This document shows positions 6,894 to 15,794 of a DNA stretch of 64,000 nucleotides, one piece after another; positions within the stretch are counted from its first letter, which is position 1, and every line of letters begins with the position of its first letter. The notes beneath the pieces were generated by a model. The model was not told where the DNA came from. It ran no database searches and saw nothing but the letters and a program-made list of their open reading frames with translations. The stretch comes from Clostridia bacterium (GTDB taxonomy: Bacteria; Bacillota; Clostridia; Christensenellales; Aristaeellaceae). Position numbers and translations under genes: made by a program. Location of the stretch: positions 124,001 to 188,000 of the forward strand of contig JAFYFC010000023.1 of assembly GCA_017543905.1 (NCBI GenBank). The letters are read 5' to 3'.

Positions 6894-9800
6894 ATGAGGA
6901 TCAGGAGCTGTTTAGCCTTTTTGCTTGCCGCAGCCGTCGCTCTTTCCGCGATGGGCGCGCAGGCGGATATATTCTGCATAAACGACGGAGTCAAGCGTTT
7001 GGAAAGCAGGGCGTTTGCCGGCGTCAGCTTTCCGGACGGCGTTTTCCTGCCGGAAACGCTTACGTATATAGCTCCGGACGCCTTCGGCGATACCGTTATA
7101 TTCGGCATAGGCGGCAGCGCTGCGGAAAGCTATGCCGAAGATAACGGGCTCGAATTCACAGACGTGAATATTACGGACATCTGCGTCGACGCTCCCCCGT
7201 TCGTTTCGCCGTTTGTGGAATTTGAAGTCCACGTAAGCGCGGAAAGCTGTCTGCCGCTTGAATATGAGCTGCAGGTATACAAAAATGAAAAGCTGTATTA
7301 TTCGAGTGAGAAATCCCCGGACGAAACGATATATGTGCGGCTTGACGAGGCGGGACTGTACGATTACAGTATATGCGCATACAACTCTCTGCTAAGCCGC
7401 AAAGCGTATTACGACGGCGAAACCGAGGTTTACGAGCCGCTCCTGCTTACCAAGGAAAGCTGGCTCGTGGGCACAGGCGAAAGCTTTTTCCCGATAGACG
7501 AGGCCGAGCAGCGCGAGGTTACGCTGTCGTCCGAGTCGGATATAGTTGAAATAGAAGGCTTGTGCGTGACCGCGCTTAGTACCGGAAGCTGCGTCGTGCA
7601 GGCCTCAGCTTTATATGAAGGCGACACGATCTATACGTTTATACCGGTAACCGTCGCCGTGCCCGCCGAGACGCTGATGCTGCCTGAGGGCAGCCTGCTT
7701 TTGGCAATCGGCGAAACTGCGGATATATCCTGCGAAGTCCTGCCTGCGGAAGCAGCCGGGCTCCCGCTTACCTGGGAAAGCAGCGATCCGGACGTTTGTT
7801 CCGTGGACGAAAACGGCCGCCTCACCGCTCTTTCGCGCGGCGAATGCGTTATAAGCATAAGCACGTTGGGCGCTTGCGCCTTTTTAAGCGTGCAGGTTAT
7901 ACAGAGAGTCGAGGATATCAGGATACTGAACGCTCCGGAGGAGTGCTTGCTTAAAACCGGAGACACACTGAGACTTATCTACGAGGTAATGCCGTCCGAC
8001 GCGGATAACGTCAGCGCGATATGGTCAAGCAGCGATGCGGACGTCGCGCGCGTCGACGCGGAAACCGGCTGCGTCACAGCTGTCGGAGAAGGCACAGTGC
8101 GCATAAATGTATGCTCGGGCGAGAGCTCTGACATCGGCGATTATATCGATTTGCTGGTTACTGAAGAGACCGTACCGTCGATCAGCGCGGACGTGCCTGA
8201 GCAAATGACCGCCGGCGAGACTTGCAGCATAAGCGTGAGTATACAGCCCGAAATGCCTGAGCAGTATGGGCTTACATTCACGTCTGACGATCCTGACGTT
8301 TTGTGTGTTACTGAGTACGGCGTATTAAGCGCGCTGAGCGCGGGGAGCGCAGTAGTCCGCATATCCGCATGTGGCGTAAGCAGTGCTTATACCGTGCGGG
8401 TTTTGGCCGCGTGCGAAAGCATCGGCACGCACCTGAGCGCCGTCTATCTTAACAAGGGCATGAGCGCAGAAGCGGAGGATATAGTTTATCTGCTGCCCGC
8501 GGGCTGCGCGGAAACGGATGTCTCTTATACTTCAGACAACAGCGCCGTTGCCTTCGTAGACGAAAGCGGTCACATTAATGCACTAAGCGCGGGCACCGCC
8601 AACATAACGGTTTCGTGCGGCGAAGCGAGCCTGTCCCTTCCGGTAAACGTAGTGACCGACGGCAGCGTTATAAAAAGCGTTACCCCCGCAAGCAGTTATG
8701 TGATACTTACGCAGGGCGCCAGCACTACCGTCGCAGTAAATCTGGGCTCTCCCGCCTCCAAATACAAAAAAGGCACATGGTATTCGGACGATCCGTCGAC
8801 AGTTCGGGTAGACAGCATAAAATCTGACGGAACCGTGACGATAAGCGCGCTTAAGGCCGGAAGCACCTGTCTGCACGTGCTTTCGTCCAGCGGCGTTTCC
8901 GCCGAGGTCCAGGTGCTCGTAAACCCGCTGGTGATAAGCACGATCACGCCCTCCGCGCTCACGCTTACGCTCGAAGCAGGCGGCGAATACCCTCTCACCT
9001 ACACCGTGCAGCCCGCCCTTGCGGATACGTCCGGAATAAGCATAACCAGTGACGACCCCACAGTCGCCGCCGTCAGCGCAGACGGCGTGATACGCACGCT
9101 GCGCGCCGGAGAATGCAGCATACTCATAAGCGACGCAAACGGCGCGCATGCGGCATGTCTCGTCACGGTAGCGTCCGTTCCCATGACGTCGGCAGCGCTG
9201 ACTGAAAGCGAAATAACGGGCATAGCGGGCAGCTCGTACGCAATATCCTACACATACGAGCCTGCAAACGCCTCGCCCGCCGAATTCATATGGACGTCGT
9301 CAAATCCCGAAGTCGCGGATGTGGACGATACGGGCAAAACTATCGTATTTATTTCGGAAGGGTCTGCGCTCATACACGGCGTCGCCACCGACGGCAGCGG
9401 CCTCAAGCTCGATATAGGCGTAGAGGTGCAGGAAATTCCCGTGCGCGCTCTGTTCGTTCAGGAAAGCGCTATCCGGCTGCAGGCGGGCGAGAGCAGGCAG
9501 CTTGCATACAGCGTTTACCCGCACGACGCGTCTTACGGCACACCTGTATTTGAAAGCTCCGATTCCGAAATCGCAAGCGTAGACGAAGCAGGCTTAGTTA
9601 CTGGTCTGCGGGCGGGCAGCGCGCAGATAAGCGTCAGCGCAGGGCACGGCGAAAACGAGTTCACGCGCAGCGTAGAGGTGACAGTCACCTCTGCTACCGA
9701 CATAAAATACCGCGCGCTTATCATGGGGCAGTTCACGGTGCAGGGCTCAAGCGGTTATCTGCCCTTCAGCGTAAACGGCACCTCCGGCGTGTATTCGGCG

Positions 9801-10496
9801 CTCTCGCGCAGCACGCTTGGCGGCGAAGCGTACGACATACGGCTTATGCAGTCGAGTCCCGCGATCGAGTATATCAAATCCGCGCTGTCCGCTTTGGCCG
9901 CGCAGGCGGACGAAGACGACGTGACGTTCATTTATATGCTCACGCACGGCAGCGCGTTCGATTCGAGCAGCACTTATTACCTGAACACCTCATCCGGCAC
10001 CAAATACTACGGCAACGACCTGATAAACGACGTAAAGAAAATCTCCGGTCACGTAGTGCTCGTACTGTGCACCTGCCACTCCGGCCGCTTATTCGGCTGC
10101 TCTGTAATGAGCGTGCTCATGAAGGCGGGCGGCGAATACACCGGCACGAACGGGCAGGGGCATCTGAGCGTGATCTGCTCGAGCACCGATACGAAGAGCA
10201 CGTATTACGACGTAAGCGATCCCGGCTTATCGTACGACTTTTTCACCAAAGCGTTCACGCACGCACTGGGCTGGGACATGATAGGCGATTATTCCGTCTT
10301 TCCCGCCGCAGACACGAACAGCGACGGACAGGTAACGCTAAACGAGTTGTTTTCCTATACGCGCGTCAACACGCAGACGCTCATTTCGTCGTATGTGCAG
10401 CAGTACGGTACGACCAATCTGAACGGCGACAGAAACCAGTATCCCTCACGCTTCTTTGCCGAGGGAGACGAAAACCTTGTAATATTCGGAAGGTAA
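6894..10496 (+). CDS. secreted Big2-repeat protein with metacaspase-like protease domain
   Basis: A 1200-residue exported protein. Signal peptide residues 1-24 (hydrophobic core LAFLLAAAVAL, then GAQA). Next is a BspA-like leucine-rich segment (~25-80), followed by about nine bacterial Ig-like Big2 modules (~200-930), each with the SSDPDVCSVDENGRLTALS type of core. The C-terminal ~265 residues resemble caspase-fold peptidases: TYMLTHG-like His1018-Gly and CTCHSG (1059-1064), in which C1061 matches the metacaspase nucleophile. An EF-hand-like loop DTNSDGQVTLNE begins at 1140, in keeping with the calcium activation known for metacaspases. No cell-wall anchor motif is visible. Proteolytic activity is inferred from the dyad. 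It may act on surface proteins or self-process. Confidence 0.82.
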   Translation: MRIRSCLAFLLAAAVALSAMGAQADIFCINDGVKRLESRAFAGVSFPDGVFLPETLTYIAPDAFGDTVIFGIGGSAAESYAEDNGLEFTDVNITDICVDAPPFVSPFVEFEVHVSAESCLPLEYELQVYKNEKLYYSSEKSPDETIYVRLDEAGLYDYSICAYNSLLSRKAYYDGETEVYEPLLLTKESWLVGTGESFFPIDEAEQREVTLSSESDIVEIEGLCVTALSTGSCVVQASALYEGDTIYTFIPVTVAVPAETLMLPEGSLLLAIGETADISCEVLPAEAAGLPLTWESSDPDVCSVDENGRLTALSRGECVISISTLGACAFLSVQVIQRVEDIRILNAPEECLLKTGDTLRLIYEVMPSDADNVSAIWSSSDADVARVDAETGCVTAVGEGTVRINVCSGESSDIGDYIDLLVTEETVPSISADVPEQMTAGETCSISVSIQPEMPEQYGLTFTSDDPDVLCVTEYGVLSALSAGSAVVRISACGVSSAYTVRVLAACESIGTHLSAVYLNKGMSAEAEDIVYLLPAGCAETDVSYTSDNSAVAFVDESGHINALSAGTANITVSCGEASLSLPVNVVTDGSVIKSVTPASSYVILTQGASTTVAVNLGSPASKYKKGTWYSDDPSTVRVDSIKSDGTVTISALKAGSTCLHVLSSSGVSAEVQVLVNPLVISTITPSALTLTLEAGGEYPLTYTVQPALADTSGISITSDDPTVAAVSADGVIRTLRAGECSILISDANGAHAACLVTVASVPMTSAALTESEITGIAGSSYAISYTYEPANASPAEFIWTSSNPEVADVDDTGKTIVFISEGSALIHGVATDGSGLKLDIGVEVQEIPVRALFVQESAIRLQAGESRQLAYSVYPHDASYGTPVFESSDSEIASVDEAGLVTGLRAGSAQISVSAGHGENEFTRSVEVTVTSATDIKYRALIMGQFTVQGSSGYLPFSVNGTSGVYSALSRSTLGGEAYDIRLMQSSPAIEYIKSALSALAAQADEDDVTFIYMLTHGSAFDSSSTYYLNTSSGTKYYGNDLINDVKKISGHVVLVLCTCHSGRLFGCSVMSVLMKAGGEYTGTNGQGHLSVICSSTDTKSTYYDVSDPGLSYDFFTKAFTHALGWDMIGDYSVFPAADTNSDGQVTLNELFSYTRVNTQTLISSYVQQYGTTNLNGDRNQYPSRFFAEGDENLVIFGR

Positions 10497-10500
10497 AGCT

Positions 10501-10728
10501 ATGAGATGCTCTTGTCAGGTCTGCGGGACATATATGGTACATTCAGAAGGAATCGAGTTGGGCTGCGTCTGCCCTGAATGCGGCGCAAGATGCAAGATGT
10601 GTCTGGGCACTGACAGCGTAGTGCCGCGCGAGGCGCTCAGGCAGGCAGCGGCACGGTTCTATACGCAAGCAATGAGTGAGGAAGCGGATGACGGATATGA
10701 ATCCGAACGGGACGAATACGGAGATTGA
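10501..10728 (+). CDS. small zinc-ribbon-like protein
   Basis: A 75-residue protein with cysteines clustered as CSCQVCG (residues 3-9) and CVCPECGARCKMC (22-34), followed by a short acidic tail (EEADDGYESERDEYGD). The spacing suggests one or two zinc sites. It starts 4 nt after the protease gene and overlaps the CYTH gene by 41 nt, so the three are probably one transcript. I do not recognise the family. A role in nucleic-acid or protein binding cannot be decided from sequence. Coding status rests on the conserved-looking Cys pattern and the tight packing. Confidence 0.6.
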   Translation: MRCSCQVCGTYMVHSEGIELGCVCPECGARCKMCLGTDSVVPREALRQAAARFYTQAMSEEADDGYESERDEYGD

Positions 10729-11209
10729 GAGAAAATACCTTATCAAAATGCCGGATATCGAAAAGCTCAGTAAGCTATCCGGCTTTGAGCCAAGCGATAT
10801 AGAGCAGATCTATCTGCGCAATCCGAATGTATCCTCAGAAAGAGTTAGAAAGCGCGTATACCCGGACAGAACCGAGTATACCCATACTCTGAAAATACGC
10901 ATAGATAAAATGTCCGCGCACGAGGACGAGCGCAGGATAGACGCAGATGAATATGCTGCGCTGCTTTTACGCAGGGACGAACGCAGAACGCCCATACATA
11001 AAACGCGCATATGCATACCTTACTGCGGACACGTCTGCGAAATCGACGTGTATCCCTTCTGGAAAAAGCAGGCTGTGCTCGAAATCGAGCTCGAGGACAA
11101 AAATACCGATATACCGTTTCCTCCGTTTGCGGAACTCATAAGAGAGGTTACGGGAATACACGCCTATTCAAACAACGCTCTGAGCCTTGAAATCCCTCCG
11201 GAGGATTAA
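10688..11209 (+). CDS. CYTH-domain protein
   Basis: A 173-residue CYTH (adenylate cyclase CyaB / thiamine triphosphatase-like) protein. The signature ExExK is present as EIERKYL near residue 12. Further acidic and basic strands (RVRKRVY, YTHTLKIRI, VLEIELED) would line the metal-triphosphate tunnel. Family members hydrolyse or cyclise triphosphates, including inorganic polyphosphate, or are uncharacterised. The exact substrate is unknown here. ATG 10688 was chosen because GAGGAAG lies just upstream; a GTG at 10676 is an alternative. It overlaps the zinc-ribbon gene, so the two are probably translationally coupled. Confidence 0.82.
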   Translation: MTDMNPNGTNTEIERKYLIKMPDIEKLSKLSGFEPSDIEQIYLRNPNVSSERVRKRVYPDRTEYTHTLKIRIDKMSAHEDERRIDADEYAALLLRRDERRTPIHKTRICIPYCGHVCEIDVYPFWKKQAVLEIELEDKNTDIPFPPFAELIREVTGIHAYSNNALSLEIPPED

Positions 11210-11361
11210 GGCAGCCGCCGATAGGACTGCCCGGCAGCCCCTTGCCCTGCGGATCGAGCTGCGACCGTCTCTGAAATAAGATGAGTGAACGTATATGACA
11301 TCATCATCCGTCAAGGGTTTCTTGCGTGAGCGGGTTTTGCAGGATTTACGAATAAAACAAA

Positions 11362-11405
11362 CCACAAAGGCCTCTGTGCTTTTCATCGCACAAGGGCCTT
11401 TGTGA
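11362..11405 (-). terminator. terminator of the GH106-like gene
   Basis: Long hairpin with arms CACAAAGGCC / GGCCTTTGTG plus an inner GTGC/GCAC extension. On the minus strand it is followed by GGTTTGTTTT. It lies 20 nt past the stop of the gene at 11426. The 11210-11361 interval between the convergent genes shows no gene. Confidence 0.75.
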
Positions 11406-11425
11406 TTATAGGATAATCCTCTTTG

Positions 11426-14347
11426 TTACATCAGCTCTATCGCGTCAAGTCCGAAATACGCGAAAGCGTATCTTTCGGCATACGACGGGGACTTGCCTTC
11501 AATCCAGCTTCCGTACCTCGCGTAATCGTTGGGGCCTCTGAAGCGCGGCTCACTGTCTCTGCTCAGATGGAAATCGCCCAAAACGTTTCTGAGGCTGTTG
11601 GTAAGGGTTATTATCACCTCGTTGGCGCCGCGGCGCAATTCGCCCGAAACGTCCGCTTTATCGTCCAGCATTATCAGGTGCTCAGCCGCCCCGTTCACGC
11701 TTATGCGAGCGCAGGCGTATCTGCCGTTCAGCTTGAGGTACTTCTCTCCCCCTGCAGCGTTTATGACGGTCTTAAACCTGATGCTGCCGCCGAAGAACGG
11801 GAAGCCGTCCTCGCAGAGGCGGTTTAGCGTTATATAGCGTCTGGGCAGCGTAAGCGCGAAGCCGCCGTCGTTTGACAGCATGGTTTTGCCCAGAGGCAGA
11901 TACTCGTTTTCGCTCTCCACGCAGAATTTGCCGCGCAGATACACGTTTTCGATATCCGTTATGTAGCTCAGGCAGTTTATCATGGGGCCCGTCTTGTTCA
12001 GGCGCGTAACGAACTTGTCCTCGAACACGTCGTACACGTGCTCGCTTTGATAATAGTCCAGCCGGAATACGAGCTCGTTTTTGCCTATGCGTATTACCGT
12101 GGACAGGTCGTAGGACCTGAACAGCCTGTCGATGCTGCCCTCTTTGTCTGCAGCAAGCTCTTCGCCGTTTACGCAAAGCACCGCGCCGCCCGTATACTCC
12201 GCCTCGAGTCGTATAGCGCTCGGCTTCGCGTTTACGCTGAATTCATATTTGAGGTATACAGTGCGGTTCATGCGTTCTCTGAGCAGCTTGTCGCTGATTG
12301 CGGATACGGGCATAAGCTCGCCGTATTCGTTTCCGTCAAAGCTTAAGCGCGCGGTGTCCAGCGTGAGCGTGTTGTCGTCGCATTCCTGTATAATGCCCTG
12401 CACTGCGCTTATAACTGCCGCCTTCCTTTCCGGCTGCTTCTGCGCGCTTTCCGCGGTCGAGGACAGGAACAGCACCGTGCTTTCGCCCGCTTCGAGCTCC
12501 AGCGGTATATCTATGCCCGTTTCGCGGCGTTCAAAGTATACCTGCTCGAACGCCGGATGCTCCACGTTAAAGCGGCGCGCGCCCTTTGCGTTAATGCTGA
12601 ACACAGTGCGCTGTTTTTCGGTTTCGGAAAGATTTACCGCATAAATAAAGTCTCCGAATTCTGACCTGCGGACGGTCAGACGTATATCGGTGGTTTTATC
12701 GCTTAAGCTGAAGCCGGGGTTAGTCAATTCGTCCAGCGTGATATTCGGCTTCAGCGTCAGCTGCCTTTCCTCGCCGTTTATAAGGTGCGGCGGCTTTTCG
12801 CCCGCAAAGCAGATTTTTCCTCCGTTTTTGACAAACTCGCTAAGCAGCGTGTACGTGGTATCGTCCAGACCCTCCATGTCCGGCACGACCACCTGCGAAT
12901 ACGCGCACTTGCCCACGCACAGCTTTCTGCCCTTGACGGAGCCGTATTTTTTGAGCAGGCTCTCGTCCGCGTAATGATGCAGTATGCCCGCCGCGCCGAG
13001 CTTTTCGACAAGCGCCGCGAAGCTGGCGTCAAGCGCCTGTATGCTGCTTTCGTCCGCGCGTTTAAAGCCGATGTACGCGCTGTGCATCGGATGGATTATC
13101 AGCGTGTCCGCGATCTCGCGGCTTTCCGCAAGCATGTAGCCAAGGCGCGTGAAATAATCGTTAAAATGCTTAAGCTCGCGCGCCCAGGGATTATTCGGAG
13201 AATAAAAAGCGGGATAATCGCGCTTGCGCTGCCCTCTGACGGAGTACGGGTACAGGTGATGGCACAGAAGATTCACGCCGTTTACGAACTGCCACTCGAG
13301 TATGCGCTTGAGCTCGCGCGGGCTTACGTCCCAGCCGCAGCCGGCAAAGGCTTCTGTGAGCACCTGCTTTTTACCAAGCTGCATCGCGACGGACGAGACC
13401 TGCCTCGGAGCAAGCTCTGTGTCCGTCCTTCTGCCAAGCGCGTCCATCCCCGGTATATGCTCGTACTCGTAGAAGGGCATCACGCCCGCACAGTAGGTCA
13501 TCTGCGCCCGCAGCGTGCTCTCTTCGACGGTGTGACCCGTGAGCAGGCAGTCGTGCTCCGTGCACCAGCGGTACAATTGTCCGGCAAAGGACTGAGTGTA
13601 CAATTCGTTCATGAGCAGCCAGTAACGGTAACGGAAACGCGGCGCCTGCGCGCAATCCAGAAACAGAGCGCCCAATTCGTCCGTCATTTCTTCGTTGTAC
13701 TTCTGACGGTAACGCGTAAGCATTACCGGCGAATAGCCCGTGCCGTCCCTGTAATACTGCGCCTCGTCCGTAAAAAAGCCGCTTAGATACCTGCCGAAAT
13801 CCTTTCCGAAGCGTTTATAGTATTTCTCGTGCGTCTCCTCTATGAATTCCCGTACGATCTTCCAGTTGAGCACATCCACATACGACGAATCCGTTCGGTC
13901 GTACACGCATTCGCAGGGGCCGCCGTCGTCGTCGGTGACCTTGACGAGCTCACCGTTTTCTACCCTGTAGCAGCCCAGTGCCCGCGCGTCAAACGCAGCC
14001 TGATGCTGAAGCTCGAGATAATGGATGTGGTTTTCAGGATTTTCGAGCAGTTTCAAGCCCGCAAAGCCGCTCGGCCAGCCGTTTTCGTCGTACGCCCACG
14101 CATGCATGCCCTGCTTTTTGGCCTCTTCGACGCTTGCTCCTATGCAGTCGAACCATTCGTCGCTCAGGTACTCAGTCAGCAGACCTCCGCGCGCGTGCAT
14201 GAAAAAGCCGCCCATTCCCGCTTTTTTCATATCGCGTATCTGTCTGCGCAGCTCCTCCGGCTCAAGCTTGTCGTTCCAGCTCCAGAAGGGTATCGGTTTA
14301 TAAGACGTAAGGTCACCCTTCAGCTTCTCAAGTATGTTTCCGCTCAT
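11426..14347 (-). CDS. glycosyl hydrolase, GH106 (alpha-L-rhamnosidase)-like
   Basis: A 973-residue protein beginning with the PIPFWSWNDKLEPEELR segment and GMGGFFMHARGG, typical of the GH106-like group. The sequence AWAYDENGWPSG follows near residue 95. It has a long TIM-barrel N-terminal half, an ancillary middle and beta-rich C-terminal segments (a jelly-roll with YLKLNGRYACARISVNG-like strands). No signal peptide is visible, so it probably acts in the cytoplasm on imported oligosaccharides. The family removes terminal L-rhamnose or related sugars; the substrate is not certain from sequence. It is monocistronic: its own terminator lies downstream and the neighbouring gene upstream ends in a terminator. 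Confidence 0.78.
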   Translation of the reverse strand: MSGNILEKLKGDLTSYKPIPFWSWNDKLEPEELRRQIRDMKKAGMGGFFMHARGGLLTEYLSDEWFDCIGASVEEAKKQGMHAWAYDENGWPSGFAGLKLLENPENHIHYLELQHQAAFDARALGCYRVENGELVKVTDDDGGPCECVYDRTDSSYVDVLNWKIVREFIEETHEKYYKRFGKDFGRYLSGFFTDEAQYYRDGTGYSPVMLTRYRQKYNEEMTDELGALFLDCAQAPRFRYRYWLLMNELYTQSFAGQLYRWCTEHDCLLTGHTVEESTLRAQMTYCAGVMPFYEYEHIPGMDALGRRTDTELAPRQVSSVAMQLGKKQVLTEAFAGCGWDVSPRELKRILEWQFVNGVNLLCHHLYPYSVRGQRKRDYPAFYSPNNPWARELKHFNDYFTRLGYMLAESREIADTLIIHPMHSAYIGFKRADESSIQALDASFAALVEKLGAAGILHHYADESLLKKYGSVKGRKLCVGKCAYSQVVVPDMEGLDDTTYTLLSEFVKNGGKICFAGEKPPHLINGEERQLTLKPNITLDELTNPGFSLSDKTTDIRLTVRRSEFGDFIYAVNLSETEKQRTVFSINAKGARRFNVEHPAFEQVYFERRETGIDIPLELEAGESTVLFLSSTAESAQKQPERKAAVISAVQGIIQECDDNTLTLDTARLSFDGNEYGELMPVSAISDKLLRERMNRTVYLKYEFSVNAKPSAIRLEAEYTGGAVLCVNGEELAADKEGSIDRLFRSYDLSTVIRIGKNELVFRLDYYQSEHVYDVFEDKFVTRLNKTGPMINCLSYITDIENVYLRGKFCVESENEYLPLGKTMLSNDGGFALTLPRRYITLNRLCEDGFPFFGGSIRFKTVINAAGGEKYLKLNGRYACARISVNGAAEHLIMLDDKADVSGELRRGANEVIITLTNSLRNVLGDFHLSRDSEPRFRGPNDYARYGSWIEGKSPSYAERYAFAYFGLDAIELM

Positions 14348-14405
14348 TCTGAAGACCTCCGTGAGTTATACTTGATAACATTATAACATATTTCTGCGCA
14401 AAAGA

Positions 14406-14437
14406 AAAGAGCCTTCGCCGACGGCAAAGGCTCTAAT
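14406..14437 (-). terminator. terminator of the zinc-ribbon gene
   Basis: Stem AGAGCCTTTGCC / GGCGAAGGCTCT followed on the minus strand by TTTCTTTT, just past the stop at 14446. Confidence 0.85.
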
Positions 14438-14445
14438 TTTAGTGA

Positions 14446-14745
14446 TTAAAACCGGCTCTGTTCTCTGTTTGCCTGGAAGCAATCGCGGCAGTACACGGGA
14501 CGGTCGCCGCGGGGCTGGAAGGGAACCTGAGTGGGACGGCCGCAGCCGTCGCAGATCACGTCATACATCTGACGCTCGGCGCGGGGAGCGCCGCCACCGT
14601 TCTGCGCGCGGCGTGCCGCACGGCAGGCCGGGCAGCGGCCGGGCTCGTTCTGGAAGCCCTTGTCGGCGTAGAACTGCTGCTCGGAAGCGGTGAATACGAA
14701 TTCCTTGCCGCACTCACGGCAAACCAAAGTTTTGTCTTCGAACAT
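14446..14745 (-). CDS. zinc-ribbon domain protein
   Basis: A 99-residue protein with four CxxC pairs: CRECG (residues 9-13), CPACRAARR, CDGCG and CRDC near the end. This gives two zinc ribbons separated by a Gly/Arg-rich linker (NGGGAPRAER). It matches a family of small CxxC-x-CxxC zinc-ribbon proteins common in Bacillota with no settled function. AGGAGGGTTTAATTC precedes ATG 14745. It stands alone between its own promoter and terminator, which suggests independent and possibly strong expression. Confidence 0.8.
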   Translation of the reverse strand: MFEDKTLVCRECGKEFVFTASEQQFYADKGFQNEPGRCPACRAARRAQNGGGAPRAERQMYDVICDGCGRPTQVPFQPRGDRPVYCRDCFQANREQSRF

Positions 14746-14866
14746 GAATTAAACCCTCCTTGACTTATGGGCCCGCGAATGATCGATGCCTGGGCGCTCG
14801 TTCCTAACATCGGAGTTGCCAATGGAGGGACAGAATTTTCAGGATTCTTTCACTTAGGGCAATTGA

Positions 14867-14896
14867 ATTATACCACTTAAATATGTATCTGTTCAA
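14867..14896 (-). promoter_or_regulatory. putative promoter of the zinc-ribbon gene
   Basis: TTGAAC (14891-14896), 18-nt spacer and TATAAT (14867-14872) on the minus strand, leaving a ~110-nt untranslated leader. I see no recognised riboswitch in the leader. Confidence 0.55.
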
Positions 14897-14953
14897 TAGA
14901 TTTTAAATGTTTAACCAAATTTTGTCGTTTTATGCAAATGTGTGCAAAATCAA

Positions 14954-14990
14954 CATAAAAACCGAACCGGTGTTAAAAACACCGGTTCGG
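14954..14990 (-). terminator. terminator of the ferredoxin gene
   Basis: Perfect 13-bp stem CCGAACCGGTGTT / AACACCGGTTCGG with a 3-nt loop, followed on the minus strand by TTTTTATG. Confidence 0.92.
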
Positions 14991-15010
14991 CGCGGTTTCG
15001 CTTCCGTGAA

Positions 15011-15181
15011 TTATTCTTCCTCGGGAGCTCCGACAGGGCAGTTCTCTGCGCACAGACCGCAGGAAATGCACTTCTCTGCATCGATGAGATATTTGCCGTC
15101 GCCTTCGCTGATCGCTTCAACGGGGCAATTGCCCGCGCACAGACCACAGGATACGCAAGAATCGTTTATCTTATAAGCCAT
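15011..15181 (-). CDS. 2[4Fe-4S] ferredoxin
   Basis: A 56-residue clostridial-type ferredoxin: MAYKINDSC followed by CVSCGLCAGNCP (residues 9-20) and CISCGLCAENCP (38-49). These eight cysteines ligate two low-potential 4Fe-4S clusters. The length is normal for the family. ATG 15181 has GGGAGGTG upstream. It is a single-gene unit with its own promoter and a strong terminator, suggesting high expression. It is a plausible electron partner for the ferredoxin-dependent 2-oxoacid oxidoreductase at the left end, though many other partners are possible. Confidence 0.95.
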   Translation of the reverse strand: MAYKINDSCVSCGLCAGNCPVEAISEGDGKYLIDAEKCISCGLCAENCPVGAPEEE

Positions 15182-15210
15182 TATTACACCTCCCTGTAGA
15201 TGGTTTATTT

Positions 15211-15239
15211 ATTATATCATATATCCGCGTGAAATGCAA
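15211..15239 (-). promoter_or_regulatory. ferredoxin promoter
   Basis: TTGCAT (15234-15239), 17-nt spacer and TATAAT (15211-15216) on the minus strand. Confidence 0.75.
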
Positions 15240-15268
15240 TTGCTTTTGACACAGAATTATGATATTAT
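15240..15268 (+). promoter_or_regulatory. putative promoter of the Cys-cluster gene
   Basis: TTGCTT (15240-15245), 17-nt spacer and TATTAT (15263-15268), 28 nt before ATG 15297. It abuts the divergent ferredoxin promoter. Confidence 0.45.
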
Positions 15269-15296
15269 TGCAGAAGGTTTTGAAAGAGGGGACTGC

Positions 15297-15794
15297 ATGA
15301 ACACGGATTTGCTTTTAAGCGCCTGCGAGCTTCTGCGTGACGTAACGCCGCTGAAATCCGACTGCGGCCAGCTTTGCGGCGCGGCATGCTGCCGGGACAA
15401 CGGAGAAGCCGGCAGCGGCGTATGGCTGCTGCCGGGCGAAAGCAGCGAGAAAATGAAATGGGGAGAGATCATCCCGTGCGTCATGCCCGAAACGAAAACA
15501 ACTGCGCGGATGCTTGTATGCCGCGGAAAATGCGTTCGCGAGGCGCGTCCGTTTATGTGCCGCATATTTCCGCTGAGCCCGTTTTACAGTAAGAAAAACG
15601 CTAAATGGAGCGTACGCATGGACAGACGCGCCGCCGCGCTGTGCCCGCTGTTCGCATACGGCAAGAAAGGGCTGTCGCCGGAATTTGTCCAAAAAGCAAA
15701 GCAGGCGGTAAGCCTGCTTGCGTCAGATGACGGTTATAGGACGCTTCTCGAAACGCTCGAACGCGAGGAAGCCGCCTTCAGGATAGAGCTGTAA
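15297..15794 (+). CDS. YkgJ-like cysteine-cluster protein
   Basis: A 165-residue protein with the Cys arrangement CGQLCGAACC (residues 23-32), a middle CRGKC, and PFMCRIFPLSP. This recalls the YkgJ/UPF0153 family of small putative zinc- or iron-binding proteins. No catalytic motif is known for the family. ATG 15297 was chosen because AAAGAGGGGAC precedes it; an earlier ATG at 15234 would overlap the promoter region. Its stop codon directly abuts the stop of the convergent lipoprotein gene with no bases between, so there is no room for a separate terminator. Confidence 0.72.
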   Translation: MNTDLLLSACELLRDVTPLKSDCGQLCGAACCRDNGEAGSGVWLLPGESSEKMKWGEIIPCVMPETKTTARMLVCRGKCVREARPFMCRIFPLSPFYSKKNAKWSVRMDRRAAALCPLFAYGKKGLSPEFVQKAKQAVSLLASDDGYRTLLETLEREEAAFRIEL

